From contig JASHTE010000022.1 of the NCBI GenBank assembly GCA_030040695.1, forward strand, positions 1 through 16,255: a stretch of 16,255 bases of DNA. Reading direction: 5' to 3'. Shown one piece after another: positions 7,171 through 14,299 of this stretch. The stretch comes from Vulcanimicrobiota bacterium (GTDB lineage: Bacteria; Vulcanimicrobiota; Vulcanimicrobiia; Vulcanimicrobiales; Vulcanimicrobiaceae). A program made the translations under genes and the position numbers. Numbering within the stretch: the first letter of the stretch is position 1; each line of letters begins with the position of its first letter. Below the pieces are notes generated by a model that was not told the origin of the DNA, did not search any database, and saw only the letters and a list, made by a program, of their open reading frames with translations.

Positions 7171-7883
7171 TTTATGAGGTCCATCGCAGTCTTCGCCGCC
7201 GAGTCTTTCGCGTGGTAGAGCGATTGCACCGCGTCGAGTTCACGGTAGGCGACGCGGAGTCTGTCGACGCTACGATCGATGTCGATGCCGCTGCTCTCGC
7301 GTTGCATCGTCGCAAGCGGCGCGAAGTTGCCGTCGTCCGGCGTCCCCAGGTGCGGCGCGACTCCGGAAGGCGCGGAGAGCCCCGAGCCCTCCCGCTGCAG
7401 CGACGTTCCGGCCGCAAAGCGCGCTAGCGCGATGCGCCCGGCAATGACGCGCTGCAGCTCACGTGCACCGTTTCGCGGATCGATAACCTCTCTCTCGTAG
7501 GCGAGCGTGCCGTTCGCCTCGATACGCGCGTCCCGTGCGCGGTTCAGCGCGAGGTCCACGGGATCGACCGATATCTCCCGAAGTGTGCCGTTCTCCGTCA
7601 GGCCAAGGACGGCACGCTCGTCGGCGGCCCAAAGCATTCCGCTGCGTACCGTGAAACTGCCGTCGCGCGTGTAGCGCACGCTACCGTCCTCGCCGCGTTC
7701 GAGAAAGTACGCGGAGTCCGGCGGTGCTACGGAGAGCCCGTCGAGCACCGGATAGGATCTTTGCGTGCGAGCCGAGTCTTCGAACGAGGGTTCCGCTCCG
7801 GGTGTGTAGGCGTGAAGGGCGTCCTCTTCGCGCTGCGCAACGCGGCCTAACATCGCTGCAATCGCAGGATCGACATGCATCAC
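7167..7883 (-). CDS. FlgF/FlgG-like rod protein
   Basis: The 238-residue product belongs to the hook–rod family. RYTRDGSFTV at 70–79 is the family hallmark, and GRIALARFAAG (149–159) followed by LQREGSGLSAPSG matches the FlgG/FlgF region before the C-terminal helix. The C-terminal segment SGIDIDRSVDRLRVAYRELD corresponds to the helical D0 part. The usual N-terminal helix with ANNLANVNTTGFK is hardly recognisable, so the D0 N-terminal half is degenerate or very divergent. I cannot separate FlgF from FlgG. The start is GTG 7883 (GTGA overlap) or the ATG immediately after it at 7880. It is the only rod/hook-type gene besides flgB and flgC here. Confidence 0.75.
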   Translation of the reverse strand: MMHVDPAIAAMLGRVAQREEDALHAYTPGAEPSFEDSARTQRSYPVLDGLSVAPPDSAYFLERGEDGSVRYTRDGSFTVRSGMLWAADERAVLGLTENGTLREISVDPVDLALNRARDARIEANGTLAYEREVIDPRNGARELQRVIAGRIALARFAAGTSLQREGSGLSAPSGVAPHLGTPDDGNFAPLATMQRESSGIDIDRSVDRLRVAYRELDAVQSLYHAKDSAAKTAMDLIK

Positions 7884-8488
7884 GCGTCGCCTTTCACGAG
7901 CGTCTCAGCCGAGATACCACGGTGCGCGAGTGCAAAACGCGCCTGCGCAAGCGCGCGGCCGACGGTTGCCTCCAAGCGCTTCGGGCAGAGCGCGACGATA
8001 TGCAGCCGCCGTTCACCGCGCTGCAGCGTGAGGTGCACGCGCCCGCCCGCCACGGCCACGCTCGCGTGCCCCCGGAAAGGCTGAGTCAGCAGCAATTTTC
8101 TTTCGAAGTGCTGGGCCAGCTTCGAGCCTTCTCTTCTTTCGACGACTGACGCAGCGATCGACGCGGCAGAAGGCGCAACGGCCGTTCGAGCGGCGTGTGC
8201 CTTGTCATCCCGAGCGCAGCGAGTGAAACGAGCGGAGTCGAGGGACCGCCACCGTGGATTGCATCGGTCCTTCGACTCCGGCGCTTTGCGCCGGAGCCAG
8301 TCCTGAGCGCGCGAAGCGCAGTCGAAGGGCTCAGGATGACGCGATGGGTGCTCGCTGCGCTCAGGATGATAAGCTGGGGGCGCATAGCCCAACGCGGAGT
8401 ACCACGCCTGTGAGAGCGCGCGACGATCGATCGCCGCGAGCGGCGCGGCAAGGATGCTGATCTCGAGCGGCTGGGTCAACGTCGTCAT
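7880..8488 (-). CDS. Unassigned protein at fliJ/fliK position, carrying an HPERSE repeat
   Basis: The 202-residue product is not confidently recognised. It follows the ATPase gene, where flagellar operons usually have fliJ and fliK. The last 70 residues (VAVAGGRVHLTLQRGERRLH, then a long helix ending in AHRGIS) loosely resemble the FliK C-terminal domain, which has a similar strand pair, helix and Gly-Leu/Ile ending, but the match is weak. Residues about 40–96 are encoded by an inserted palindromic repeat (HPERSE and CARDDK are typical translations) and are unlikely to be native. The ancestral protein would be near 145 residues. ATG 8488 is used; no Shine–Dalgarno is obvious. The stop overlaps the rod gene. 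Confidence 0.5.
   Translation of the reverse strand: MTTLTQPLEISILAAPLAAIDRRALSQAWYSALGYAPPAYHPERSEHPSRHPEPFDCASRAQDWLRRKAPESKDRCNPRWRSLDSARFTRCARDDKAHAARTAVAPSAASIAASVVERREGSKLAQHFERKLLLTQPFRGHASVAVAGGRVHLTLQRGERRLHIVALCPKRLEATVGRALAQARFALAHRGISAETLVKGDA
8201..8373. repeat. Palindromic HPERSE-type repeat with 23-base terminal inverted repeats
   Basis: The outer arms, 8201–8223 and 8351–8373, are inverted copies matching at 21 of 23 positions (core cgagcgcagcgag). Inside, 8234–8247 pairs with 8266–8279 at 13 of 14 positions, 8276–8284 pairs perfectly with 8288–8296 around a TTT loop, and 8269–8277 can alternatively pair with 8320–8328. The translation in the host frame contains HPERSE and CARDDK, characteristic of dispersed intergenic palindromes seen in many environmental bacterial genomes. 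No transposase is encoded, so it would need to be moved by another element's enzyme. No clear target duplication is visible. Confidence 0.85.
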
Positions 8489-8530
8489 GACGAAATCATG
8501 CGATACCGAGATGTCCGCGAGATCGCGGTC

Positions 8531-9751
8531 TCATTGCTGAAGTTTTGCTGCAAGCGCTTCGAGCGATGCCAGCGTCTCTGCGGCGTCGGCGGCGGAGGCG
8601 CCTTGGCGAAGAAAGGTTTCGAGCTCGGGCTCGCACCGAATCGCGGCTTGCACGAACGCGCCTTCGACTGCGACGCCGAGACTGCGCGCATCCTCGCAGC
8701 GGGCGAGCTCTGCGACTGCACGACGCACGGCGGCGGCGGCTTCGAGATGACCTGTCGCGGCGACGCTCGTCATCGTGCGGCTCGCACTCGCCGGAACGTC
8801 GACCGCGGGGAAGCGGCCTGCACGCACGAGCGCGGCGGAAAGCTGGAGGTGACCATCGAGCAGCGACCGCGCGGCATCGCTTACCGGATCACGCTCGTCG
8901 CCGTCTTCGAGAACGGTGGCGACGAGCGTAATCGAGCCGCTTGGCGTCGCCCCGCAGACTTCGACCATCCGTGCAAGCTCAGCAAAGACGCTCGGCGGAT
9001 AGCCGCCGCGACCCGTGCTCTCACCCGTTGCGACAGCAAGCTCGCGGAGAGAGTTTGCCGTTCGCGCTAGGCTGTCTAAGAGCAGCAAAACGTCCAGGCC
9101 ACGCGAGCGCAGCGCGCTCGCGTGCGCAAGCGCCACGCGAACGGCACGCACGCGCTCCGCCGCCGGACGGTCGGAGGTTGCGCAGATCACCGTCGTCCTG
9201 CAATCACGACGCGCAATCCACGACTGTGCCTCACGTCCCCGTTCACCGATGAGAGCGACAACGATCGCGTCGGGCGCTGCGCCGGCGGCAAGCATCTCGA
9301 GGAGAGTGCTCTTTCCGGCGCCCGCCGGCCCGAAGAGCCCGGTACGCGATCCGACTCCGAGGGTGAGAAGTGCGTCGATCGCTCGTATCCCGCTCCAGAG
9401 CGGCGCGGTAATCGGCGCGCGTTGCTCCGGCGCGACGAGATCGAGCGCTATGCTGCGGCCGCACAGCCGTGCTTCGCCGTCAAGCGGATTGCCTCTCGCG
9501 TCGATCGCGCGGCCGAGCGCACACGTACCCAGTGCCAGACGCCCTGCGCTTGCGTCGCTGCAGACGTCTGTTCCGACGCCGATGCCGTCGATCGCACCGT
9601 GCGGCGCGATGTGCGCGAGTCCACGGTCGATGCGGCGGATCTCGCCGCTGAGGTGCCTACCGATTCTCACATACGAGCCGATGGCGGCGCCGGTGAGGCG
9701 CGCGACGAGCATTCCACTTACGGTACTCTCAACGCGCCCGCGTGCGATCAC
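8531..9751 (-). CDS. fliI: FliI/SctN type III secretion ATPase
   Basis: This is the hexameric ATPase, related to F1-beta, that powers substrate unfolding and export below the gate. The 406-residue product has a Walker A motif GPAGAGKST at 141–149, GERGRE with the catalytic Glu at 169–174, a Walker B strand VLLLLD at 221–226, GRGGYPPSVFAEL at 247–259, and DPVSDAARSLLDGHLQLS, all diagnostic. It is a little shorter than enteric FliI (about 457); the N-terminal FliH-binding stretch is short. GTG 9751 lets the beta-barrel domain begin in register (GRVESTVSGMLVA) and overlaps fliH by 23 bases. Active-site motifs look intact, so energised export is expected. Confidence 0.96.
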   Translation of the reverse strand: MIARGRVESTVSGMLVARLTGAAIGSYVRIGRHLSGEIRRIDRGLAHIAPHGAIDGIGVGTDVCSDASAGRLALGTCALGRAIDARGNPLDGEARLCGRSIALDLVAPEQRAPITAPLWSGIRAIDALLTLGVGSRTGLFGPAGAGKSTLLEMLAAGAAPDAIVVALIGERGREAQSWIARRDCRTTVICATSDRPAAERVRAVRVALAHASALRSRGLDVLLLLDSLARTANSLRELAVATGESTGRGGYPPSVFAELARMVEVCGATPSGSITLVATVLEDGDERDPVSDAARSLLDGHLQLSAALVRAGRFPAVDVPASASRTMTSVAATGHLEAAAAVRRAVAELARCEDARSLGVAVEGAFVQAAIRCEPELETFLRQGASAADAAETLASLEALAAKLQQ

Positions 9752-10214
9752 GGTGGATTTCGAGTACGTGCGCGAGGCGCACGCCTAGCGTGAGATCGAT
9801 CGAGCCGTAGCGCAGCGCGAGTGTCACGTCACCGTGGCGTAGCGATGCATCGGTGCGCACGGGAATGGCGAGCCCTTCGAGATATCGGGCTTCGTCGGGA
9901 TGCGCCAGCAGTGCGAGCGGCTCTTCCTCCCAGAAGCGCTCGAGTGCGGCCTGCGCGACGCGTGCAATCGCCGCCGGTGCGAGCGTGAGCTCGCGCGCCA
10001 GCACGTCACTTGCAAAGTCCCGCAGCACGTTCTCGCAACCCGCCTCGAGCGCGTCTGCAAGCGCGGCGCGAAAGCGGCGAGTCTCGTGGATCGTCGCCTC
10101 CAGCTCGGCCGGCATACGAGCAGCGACCGGGCCTTCGGCGTGCGGCTCAGGCTGCTCGCGCGGAGTTCGCACGAAGCTTTCGAGTGAGACGAATGCCGGC
10201 TCGCGGTTAGCCAT
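9729..10214 (-). CDS. fliH: FliH/SctL-like ATPase stator/regulator
   Basis: FliH dimers link the ATPase to the C ring and restrain its activity. The 161-residue product is shorter than FliH (about 230). After a variable N terminus with Pro and acidic residues (1–35) comes a helical, heptad-like region (37–100) and a C-terminal domain with LLAHPDEARYLEGL (102–115) and GDVTLALRYGSIDLTLGVRL (128–147), which matches the FliH/V-ATPase subunit E pattern in which a buried strand is followed by G-x-I-D. ATG 10214 overlaps the fliF stop by 8 bases and fits the domain limits. Position between fliF and fliI supports the call. Confidence 0.85.
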   Translation of the reverse strand: MANREPAFVSLESFVRTPREQPEPHAEGPVAARMPAELEATIHETRRFRAALADALEAGCENVLRDFASDVLARELTLAPAAIARVAQAALERFWEEEPLALLAHPDEARYLEGLAIPVRTDASLRHGDVTLALRYGSIDLTLGVRLAHVLEIHRDRTRAR

Positions 10215-11508
10215 GGCGCAAGAGCTCGCTCGGGTCGGGGAAGAGCGGCGGCGGTGTGCGGTGCATGCGTTTGACGATCGCCTCCCGTTCATGCGGTGGA
10301 TACAGTTCGAGCACGGCTGCGGCGGTTGCGGCGGGGAGCGCGCTGATGACGGCGGCGGCCGCATGCGGCGGCTCGGCCGCGAGTAGTGTACGCACGCGTC
10401 CCGGCGCCATCTCCGGCACGACGCTCGCAGCTTCGGCGATGCGCGCCCGCTCGAGCACGCCGTGCAGTACGTTGGAAAGTGCGGGGCTGATGCAGCGGAT
10501 CGCGAGAAGCGCGCCGACGACACAGGCCAGTGTCGGAAGGAGCGGCACGACACTACCGTAGAGCAGCCACCAGGCATCCCGGTGCGCTGCCGGGAGACGA
10601 GCGAAGTCTACCGCCTGAACCGCGAGCGTATCGCCGCGCTGTGCGTCGAAGCCCACCGTCGCCGCCGCGAGGTCGCGGATGGCGAGAAGATCGCCCGCGT
10701 GCGACGTATCGACGAAGACCGCGGTCGCGAGCCGATGGACGCTGCTCGCGGCTACGCCGACGTCATGAACGCGAACGATCGTCGTACCCCCACCAAAAGC
10801 GGAATCGAGCGCCGACTGAAGCGCGCTCTCCAGGCCGCCGCCGTCGCTCGCGCTCCCGGTCGCGTCGAGCGCGAGCCCACGATCATCGAGTATCGTCACG
10901 TGCGACGCGGCGAGTCCCGGGACCGCCGCGGCAACAAAGTCGCGAATCCCCGCAACGCTTTGGGCGGTGAGCCGCACGCCCGGAACGAGGCGCAGCCGGA
11001 CGCTCGCGGTAGCGGCGCTGCCGTTCTCATCGGCAAACTCGCCGCTCTTCGCCGGTGCAATGATGACGCGGGCATCCTGGACGCCGGCAACGTCGCGCAA
11101 CGAAAGGGCGATGTCATCGGCGCGACCGTCGAGCGCTTGCGCATCGATGACGCTCTGCGGCGTCAAGGCCCCGACGCTCGCAAGCGCTTCGTCTTCCCCC
11201 GCGAGGTGCGCGTGCGGCACGCCTGCAAGAGAGAGGCGCAGCAACAGGTCGTCGCGACGCCGCGTTTCCACGAGAACGTTATCTTGGGACGGCGTGAAAG
11301 CCACGTTCCAGGCCGCAAGCCGTTCCTCGACCTCCTCGAGTTGCTCCGGGTGAAGCGGCGCGGCGAAAAGCGCGGTTTGCGCGGGATGCCCGAGCGCGCT
11401 CGCGGCCACCGCGATGAGCGGTGCCGCGATCAGTAGCGCCCCGACGATTGCTCGCGAGCGAGCGCTCAGCGCCGCCCACCGCGCGAGCACGAGCGTCAAC
11501 GTCTGCAT
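10207..11508 (-). CDS. fliF: FliF MS-ring protein with C-terminal FliG-like segment
   Basis: FliF forms the membrane ring that houses the export gate. In the 433-residue product, a first membrane helix lies at about 21–39, followed by the YscJ/FliF ring-building region at 45–205 (DDIALSLRDVAGVQDARVII and VPGLAASHVTILDDRG are typical), a shortened third ring domain at 225–305 ending in RGDTLAVQAVDF, and a second helix at about 313–338. Residues 366–415 resemble a FliG armadillo motif: EPPH stands where FliG has EHPQ, then hydrophobic A-L-P-A-A-T-A-A-A-V-L spacing and EAIVKRM. Normal FliF is about 550 residues. ATG 11508 lies 7 bases after fliE. No separate fliG follows; fliH is next. Confidence 0.9.
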   Translation of the reverse strand: MQTLTLVLARWAALSARSRAIVGALLIAAPLIAVAASALGHPAQTALFAAPLHPEQLEEVEERLAAWNVAFTPSQDNVLVETRRRDDLLLRLSLAGVPHAHLAGEDEALASVGALTPQSVIDAQALDGRADDIALSLRDVAGVQDARVIIAPAKSGEFADENGSAATASVRLRLVPGVRLTAQSVAGIRDFVAAAVPGLAASHVTILDDRGLALDATGSASDGGGLESALQSALDSAFGGGTTIVRVHDVGVAASSVHRLATAVFVDTSHAGDLLAIRDLAAATVGFDAQRGDTLAVQAVDFARLPAAHRDAWWLLYGSVVPLLPTLACVVGALLAIRCISPALSNVLHGVLERARIAEAASVVPEMAPGRVRTLLAAEPPHAAAAVISALPAATAAAVLELYPPHEREAIVKRMHRTPPPLFPDPSELLRHG

Positions 11509-11515
11509 CGAGCGC

Positions 11516-11791
11516 CTAGATTTGCATGTTGAGCACGCTCTGCACGGCTTGCGCAGTCCGCGAGGCGGCGGCAACCGCTACGCCGAGCACGACGTCTGCA
11601 CGAGCACGCTCGTAGACGGTCTGGAGCAGGGTTCCAGCGCCGCGCGCGTAGGCATCTTCCGCCTGCTGCGCCTGAGCGAAAATCGCGTCGACCGCATCGA
11701 CGCTCTGCGCGAACGTGCCCGCCGCGGATGCTCCCACATGGCTCGCATGGAGTCGCCGCGGCTCGTCGGGGTGCAGGAGGCGCACCGTCAC
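11516..11791 (-). CDS. fliE: FliE-like MS-ring/rod junction protein
   Basis: FliE joins the MS ring to the proximal rod and is the first exported substrate. The 91-residue product is near the usual 100. It has the family layout: a disordered N terminus, a helix around AIFAQAQQAEDAYARGAG (compare the conserved a-f-x-x-G), and a C-terminal helix ending SVLNMQI, matching the FliE ending I-M-N-M-Q-V. The GTG at 11791 overlaps the flgC stop as GTGA. Position between flgC and fliF is the classical flgB–flgC–fliE–fliF order. Confidence 0.88.
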   Translation of the reverse strand: MTVRLLHPDEPRRLHASHVGASAAGTFAQSVDAVDAIFAQAQQAEDAYARGAGTLLQTVYERARADVVLGVAVAAASRTAQAVQSVLNMQI

Positions 11792-12117
11792 GAGCGCTCG
11801 AGCTCCATCGTGCGCTCCGCGAGACGTTTGCCGGCATCGAAGATCGAAGCGTTGCTTTCGTACGCGCGCGAGGCGTTCATCACGGCGAGCATCTCCGTAA
11901 GAATGTCGACGTTCACGCCACGCTCGGTTCGCGTCCCAGCGAATCGCACGATCGCGCCGCCCGCACTCTGCACGAGGCGAAACTGCGGAATCGCCCGCCG
12001 ATAGGAAGCATTCGGCCCCGCCGCTTCTGCCGCAGCAACGTTGCGCGCAGCGACGTCGAGAGCGGCGCGCTGCGCATCCATCCCGCTTGCAGCGGCCAAG
12101 AGCAGATCGAGGCTCAT
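11788..12117 (-). CDS. flgC: FlgC-like proximal rod protein
   Basis: The 109-residue product is shorter than FlgC (about 134–150). The N-terminal D0 helix is clear: AASGMDAQRAALDVAARNVA (9–28), and the C-terminal helix GVNVDILTEMLAVMNASRAY (67–86) followed by ESNASIFDAGKRL is classic rod-protein sequence. The usual A-N-N-L-A-N motif has become ARNVAAAEAAGPNASYRR. The middle domain is trimmed to little more than a strand pair. ATG 12117 overlaps the flgB stop as ATGA and the C-terminal end overlaps fliE, so these genes are probably translationally coupled. Confidence 0.88.
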   Translation of the reverse strand: MSLDLLLAAASGMDAQRAALDVAARNVAAAEAAGPNASYRRAIPQFRLVQSAGGAIVRFAGTRTERGVNVDILTEMLAVMNASRAYESNASIFDAGKRLAERTMELERS

Positions 12118-12332
12118 CCTTTCGCCGCCGTTTGGATCTCTTGCAAGCGCGCGTGTGTCGCGGCGAGTAGCGCTTCGGTGAAGATCACGCTCTCCGCCGT
12201 CTGCGCCATCGCGGCGTCTGCGTCGGCGCGCGGGCCACCCGCACCGGCACGCGCGACGGCGCGCTGCGCCGCGCCGAGCCGGCGATCTGCGGCGGCAAAG
12301 GCATCTCGCAGGGAACCGGCGACGTCGAACAT
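12114..12332 (-). CDS. flgB: Very short FlgB-like rod protein
   Basis: The call rests mainly on position (first of flgB–flgC–fliE–fliF) and a weak resemblance. The 72-residue product starts MFDVAGSLRDAFAAADRRLG, followed by AAQRAVARAGAGGPRADADA, where FlgB has its A-x-N-I-A-N-x-D-T segment, and ends in a helix (TEALLAATHARLQEIQ) comparable with the C-terminal FlgB helix. FlgB is normally about 137 residues, so the central domain is missing. AGGA lies 7 bases upstream of ATG 12332. The same bases (TAGGAT, 12344–12339) also look like a -10 box six bases before the ATG, but no good -35 is present. Confidence 0.6.
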   Translation of the reverse strand: MFDVAGSLRDAFAAADRRLGAAQRAVARAGAGGPRADADAAMAQTAESVIFTEALLAATHARLQEIQTAAKG

Positions 12333-12385
12333 GCTCCGATCCTACGTCACCGTTGTGAACGGCGTGCTGCCGGACTATGACCGCG

Positions 12386-13528
12386 CTATGAACGTGCGAT
12401 CGGCAAGCCTCCGCGATCGAGCGGGATTCCGAGCACGAGGCGCGTCACCTCGTCGTAGTTCGCGACCCCGGCAGCAATGTGGTTGCTCTTGAGGTAGGTA
12501 TTGTACGTGCGCCAGGAGAGCCGCGCTAACGAAAGATTCACGCGCCGTTCGTCGCGCGCGCGCAGTGCGGCGAAATCGCTCCACACGAGCGGCGTGAAGG
12601 TGCGGCGCGCGAACCGCTGCGGATGAGGAAGTGCGAGAAAGAGCTCGAGCCAGCCGGAGTACCGTGTCACCGGATCGTGGGAGCGCAGGCACGTGAGCGT
12701 CGCGAGGTAGTTGGCCTCATCCTCGCGCGCGTAGCCCGCGAGGTGGCTCCACTCATGTGCGAGATCGAAGGGTCGTTCGAACCACAGAAGATCCGAGGCG
12801 AGCTGCGCCGTCAGAGACAGCGGGTTGATGAAGCCGCTCGTTCCGCTCGCGTTCATGAAGGGATCGGCGAGCGTCACCTTCGGGGCGCCGACCCTCGGCG
12901 TCCAGCGGTCTCCGCCGCGCTGTACGACGGGAAGCCATGCGGCGCGCAGCGCGGCGACGTCCAGCGAGGCTCCGGCATGACGATGTGCGATCGGCGCGAG
13001 CGCGTTCATCTGCGCGATCGCGCGCGAACGCAGTGCCGCAAGTGCATCTGCGTCGACGCGCGCCGCGTCGTACCGGAGGCGGGCTTCTACCGGCGCGCGA
13101 TCGTAGTTCCAGCCCCAACCCAGCTCGAACCAGCATGCGTAGATCGCAAGGATCGCCGCGACATCGAGCACGCCGACGAGCACCGCCCTCCACCCGAAGC
13201 GCGTGCGCACTTCGCGAACGCAGACGACGATACGCCACACGATGAGCGTGACACCGGCAAGGATGGCGAGATCGCCGAGCGACCATGGGAAGGGCTGCGC
13301 GATCGCGTGCGCAAGCGGCTCCCAGCGCGCATAGAACCCGATGACGTACGCGTCCTCAATCCAACTCGCGCTCGGATGAATGCAGAGCGCGACGAAGCCG
13401 AGCAAGATCGCGACGACGCGAGGAACCAGCGCCGCGTAGGACCGAGGAAACTTAGCGCTTACTGTATTGGAAGCGCTTGCGGGCGCGTTTGCGTCCGTAC
13501 TTCTTCGATTCTTTCTCGCGCGAGTCAC
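12386..13528 (-). CDS. DUF3810-like membrane protein with HExxH motif
   Basis: The product has up to 380 residues. Three hydrophobic segments (about 34–50, 85–103 and 118–135) precede a soluble domain. LAHEWSHLAGYAREDEANYL contains an HExxH zinc-binding motif (H258–H262) and an acidic EDE/AN nine to thirteen residues later, the pattern of gluzincin-like peptidases and of DUF3810; GWGWNYDRAPVEAR also fits that family. Function is unknown; membrane-anchored proteolysis is inferred from the motif. The start is unsettled: GTG 13528 lies 77 bases inside rpsI and gives a basic N terminus, while the next possible start is TTG 13405, which would cut the first membrane helix. It ends 53 bases before flgB. 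Confidence 0.75.
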   Translation of the reverse strand: MTRARKNRRSTDANAPASASNTVSAKFPRSYAALVPRVVAILLGFVALCIHPSASWIEDAYVIGFYARWEPLAHAIAQPFPWSLGDLAILAGVTLIVWRIVVCVREVRTRFGWRAVLVGVLDVAAILAIYACWFELGWGWNYDRAPVEARLRYDAARVDADALAALRSRAIAQMNALAPIAHRHAGASLDVAALRAAWLPVVQRGGDRWTPRVGAPKVTLADPFMNASGTSGFINPLSLTAQLASDLLWFERPFDLAHEWSHLAGYAREDEANYLATLTCLRSHDPVTRYSGWLELFLALPHPQRFARRTFTPLVWSDFAALRARDERRVNLSLARLSWRTYNTYLKSNHIAAGVANYDEVTRLVLGIPLDRGGLPIARS

Positions 13529-13862
13529 GCGTTAGGAAGCCGCTCGAGCGTAACACTTCCTTCAGCGACTCGTCCATCTCGAGCAATGCGCGCGCGATGC
13601 CGTGCCGAACCGCGCCGGCCTGGCCAGTCATGCCGCCGCCTTCGGTACGTACGTCCACGTCGAAGCGCGACGTGCTCTGCGTCGCCTCGAGGGGTTGACG
13701 GACGATCTGCTGCAACTGCGGGCGTGGAAAATACTGATCGAGAGGCCTCTTGTTGATCGTGATCACGCCCTGACCGAGGGTGAGCTTCACGCGGGCAACG
13801 GCGCGCTTGCGGCGACCGGTTCCTTGCGCGACGTCAACTGGATGCGTCGTCTCCGGGCTCAA
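13452..13862 (-). CDS. rpsI: Small-subunit ribosomal protein uS9
   Basis: A 136-residue S9 protein of the 30S head, whose C-terminal tail reaches the decoding-site tRNA. GTGRRKRAVARVKL is the conserved start of the fold. ITINKRPLDQYFPR, GGGMTGQAGAVRHGIARALL and the basic ending KKYGRKRARKRFQYSKR are all canonical, including the terminal SKR. I place the start at TTG 13862, which forms TTGA with the rplM stop and is the only start-type codon in frame between that stop and the domain. Longer versions would run into rplM. Confidence 0.96.
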   Translation of the reverse strand: MSPETTHPVDVAQGTGRRKRAVARVKLTLGQGVITINKRPLDQYFPRPQLQQIVRQPLEATQSTSRFDVDVRTEGGGMTGQAGAVRHGIARALLEMDESLKEVLRSSGFLTRDSREKESKKYGRKRARKRFQYSKR

Positions 13863-14299
13863 TGCGTTGGAACCTCGGTGAGAGGGCGCGGCTGCTGCGC
13901 CTCGTGGGGATGCTCGATCCCGGTGTAAACCTTCAACCGGCGCAGCTGCTGCGAGCGCATGCGGTTGGGCGCGAGCATCCCACGCACAGCCATCTCGATG
14001 AGGCGCTGCGGCTGCTTGGTATGGATCTCGCGCGCCGTCCGTGTGTGGAGGCCGCCAGGGTAGCCGCTGTGGCGGCGATAGAGCTTGTCGTCCCACTTCT
14101 TGCCGCCGAGCTCGACCCGCGCCGCGTTGATCACGACCACGTGATCGCCGTCGTCGATGTGGGGCGTCCAGGTCGGCTTATGCCGCCCCGAAAGCGCCCG
14201 GGCAATATGGACGGCAAGCGTCCCGAGGCGCTGCCCCGCCGCGTCCACGATATACCAATCGTGACGCGTCTCTGCCGTCTTCTGCTGGTAGGTCCGCAC
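13859..14299 (-). CDS. rplM: Large-subunit ribosomal protein uL13
   Basis: A 146-residue L13, an early 50S assembly protein. RTYQQKTAETRHDWYIVDA, LGTLAVHIARALSGRHKP, DHVVVINA, KLYRRHSGYPGG and AVRGMLAPN are all conserved L13 segments. I prefer GTG 14299, which gives the usual M-R-T-Y start; TTG 14305, two codons upstream, is an alternative. A promoter's -10 box ends only 9 bases before the GTG, so the mRNA may be leaderless. The C-terminal extension after KVYTG is a little longer than usual. It forms the standard rplM–rpsI pair. Confidence 0.96.
   Translation of the reverse strand: MRTYQQKTAETRHDWYIVDAAGQRLGTLAVHIARALSGRHKPTWTPHIDDGDHVVVINAARVELGGKKWDDKLYRRHSGYPGGLHTRTAREIHTKQPQRLIEMAVRGMLAPNRMRSQQLRRLKVYTGIEHPHEAQQPRPLTEVPTH

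Noticed and set aside
611..12332. Injectisome (host-cell type III secretion) instead of a flagellar origin
   Set aside because: Separate fliM and fliN, rod proteins FlgB/FlgC/FlgG-like, FliE and the flgB–flgC–fliE–fliF order are flagellar traits; no secretin, needle or translocon gene is seen.
12339..12344. TAGGAT as -10 box of a promoter for flgB
   Set aside because: No acceptable -35 lies 16–18 bases upstream, and AGGA serves equally well as a ribosome binding site.
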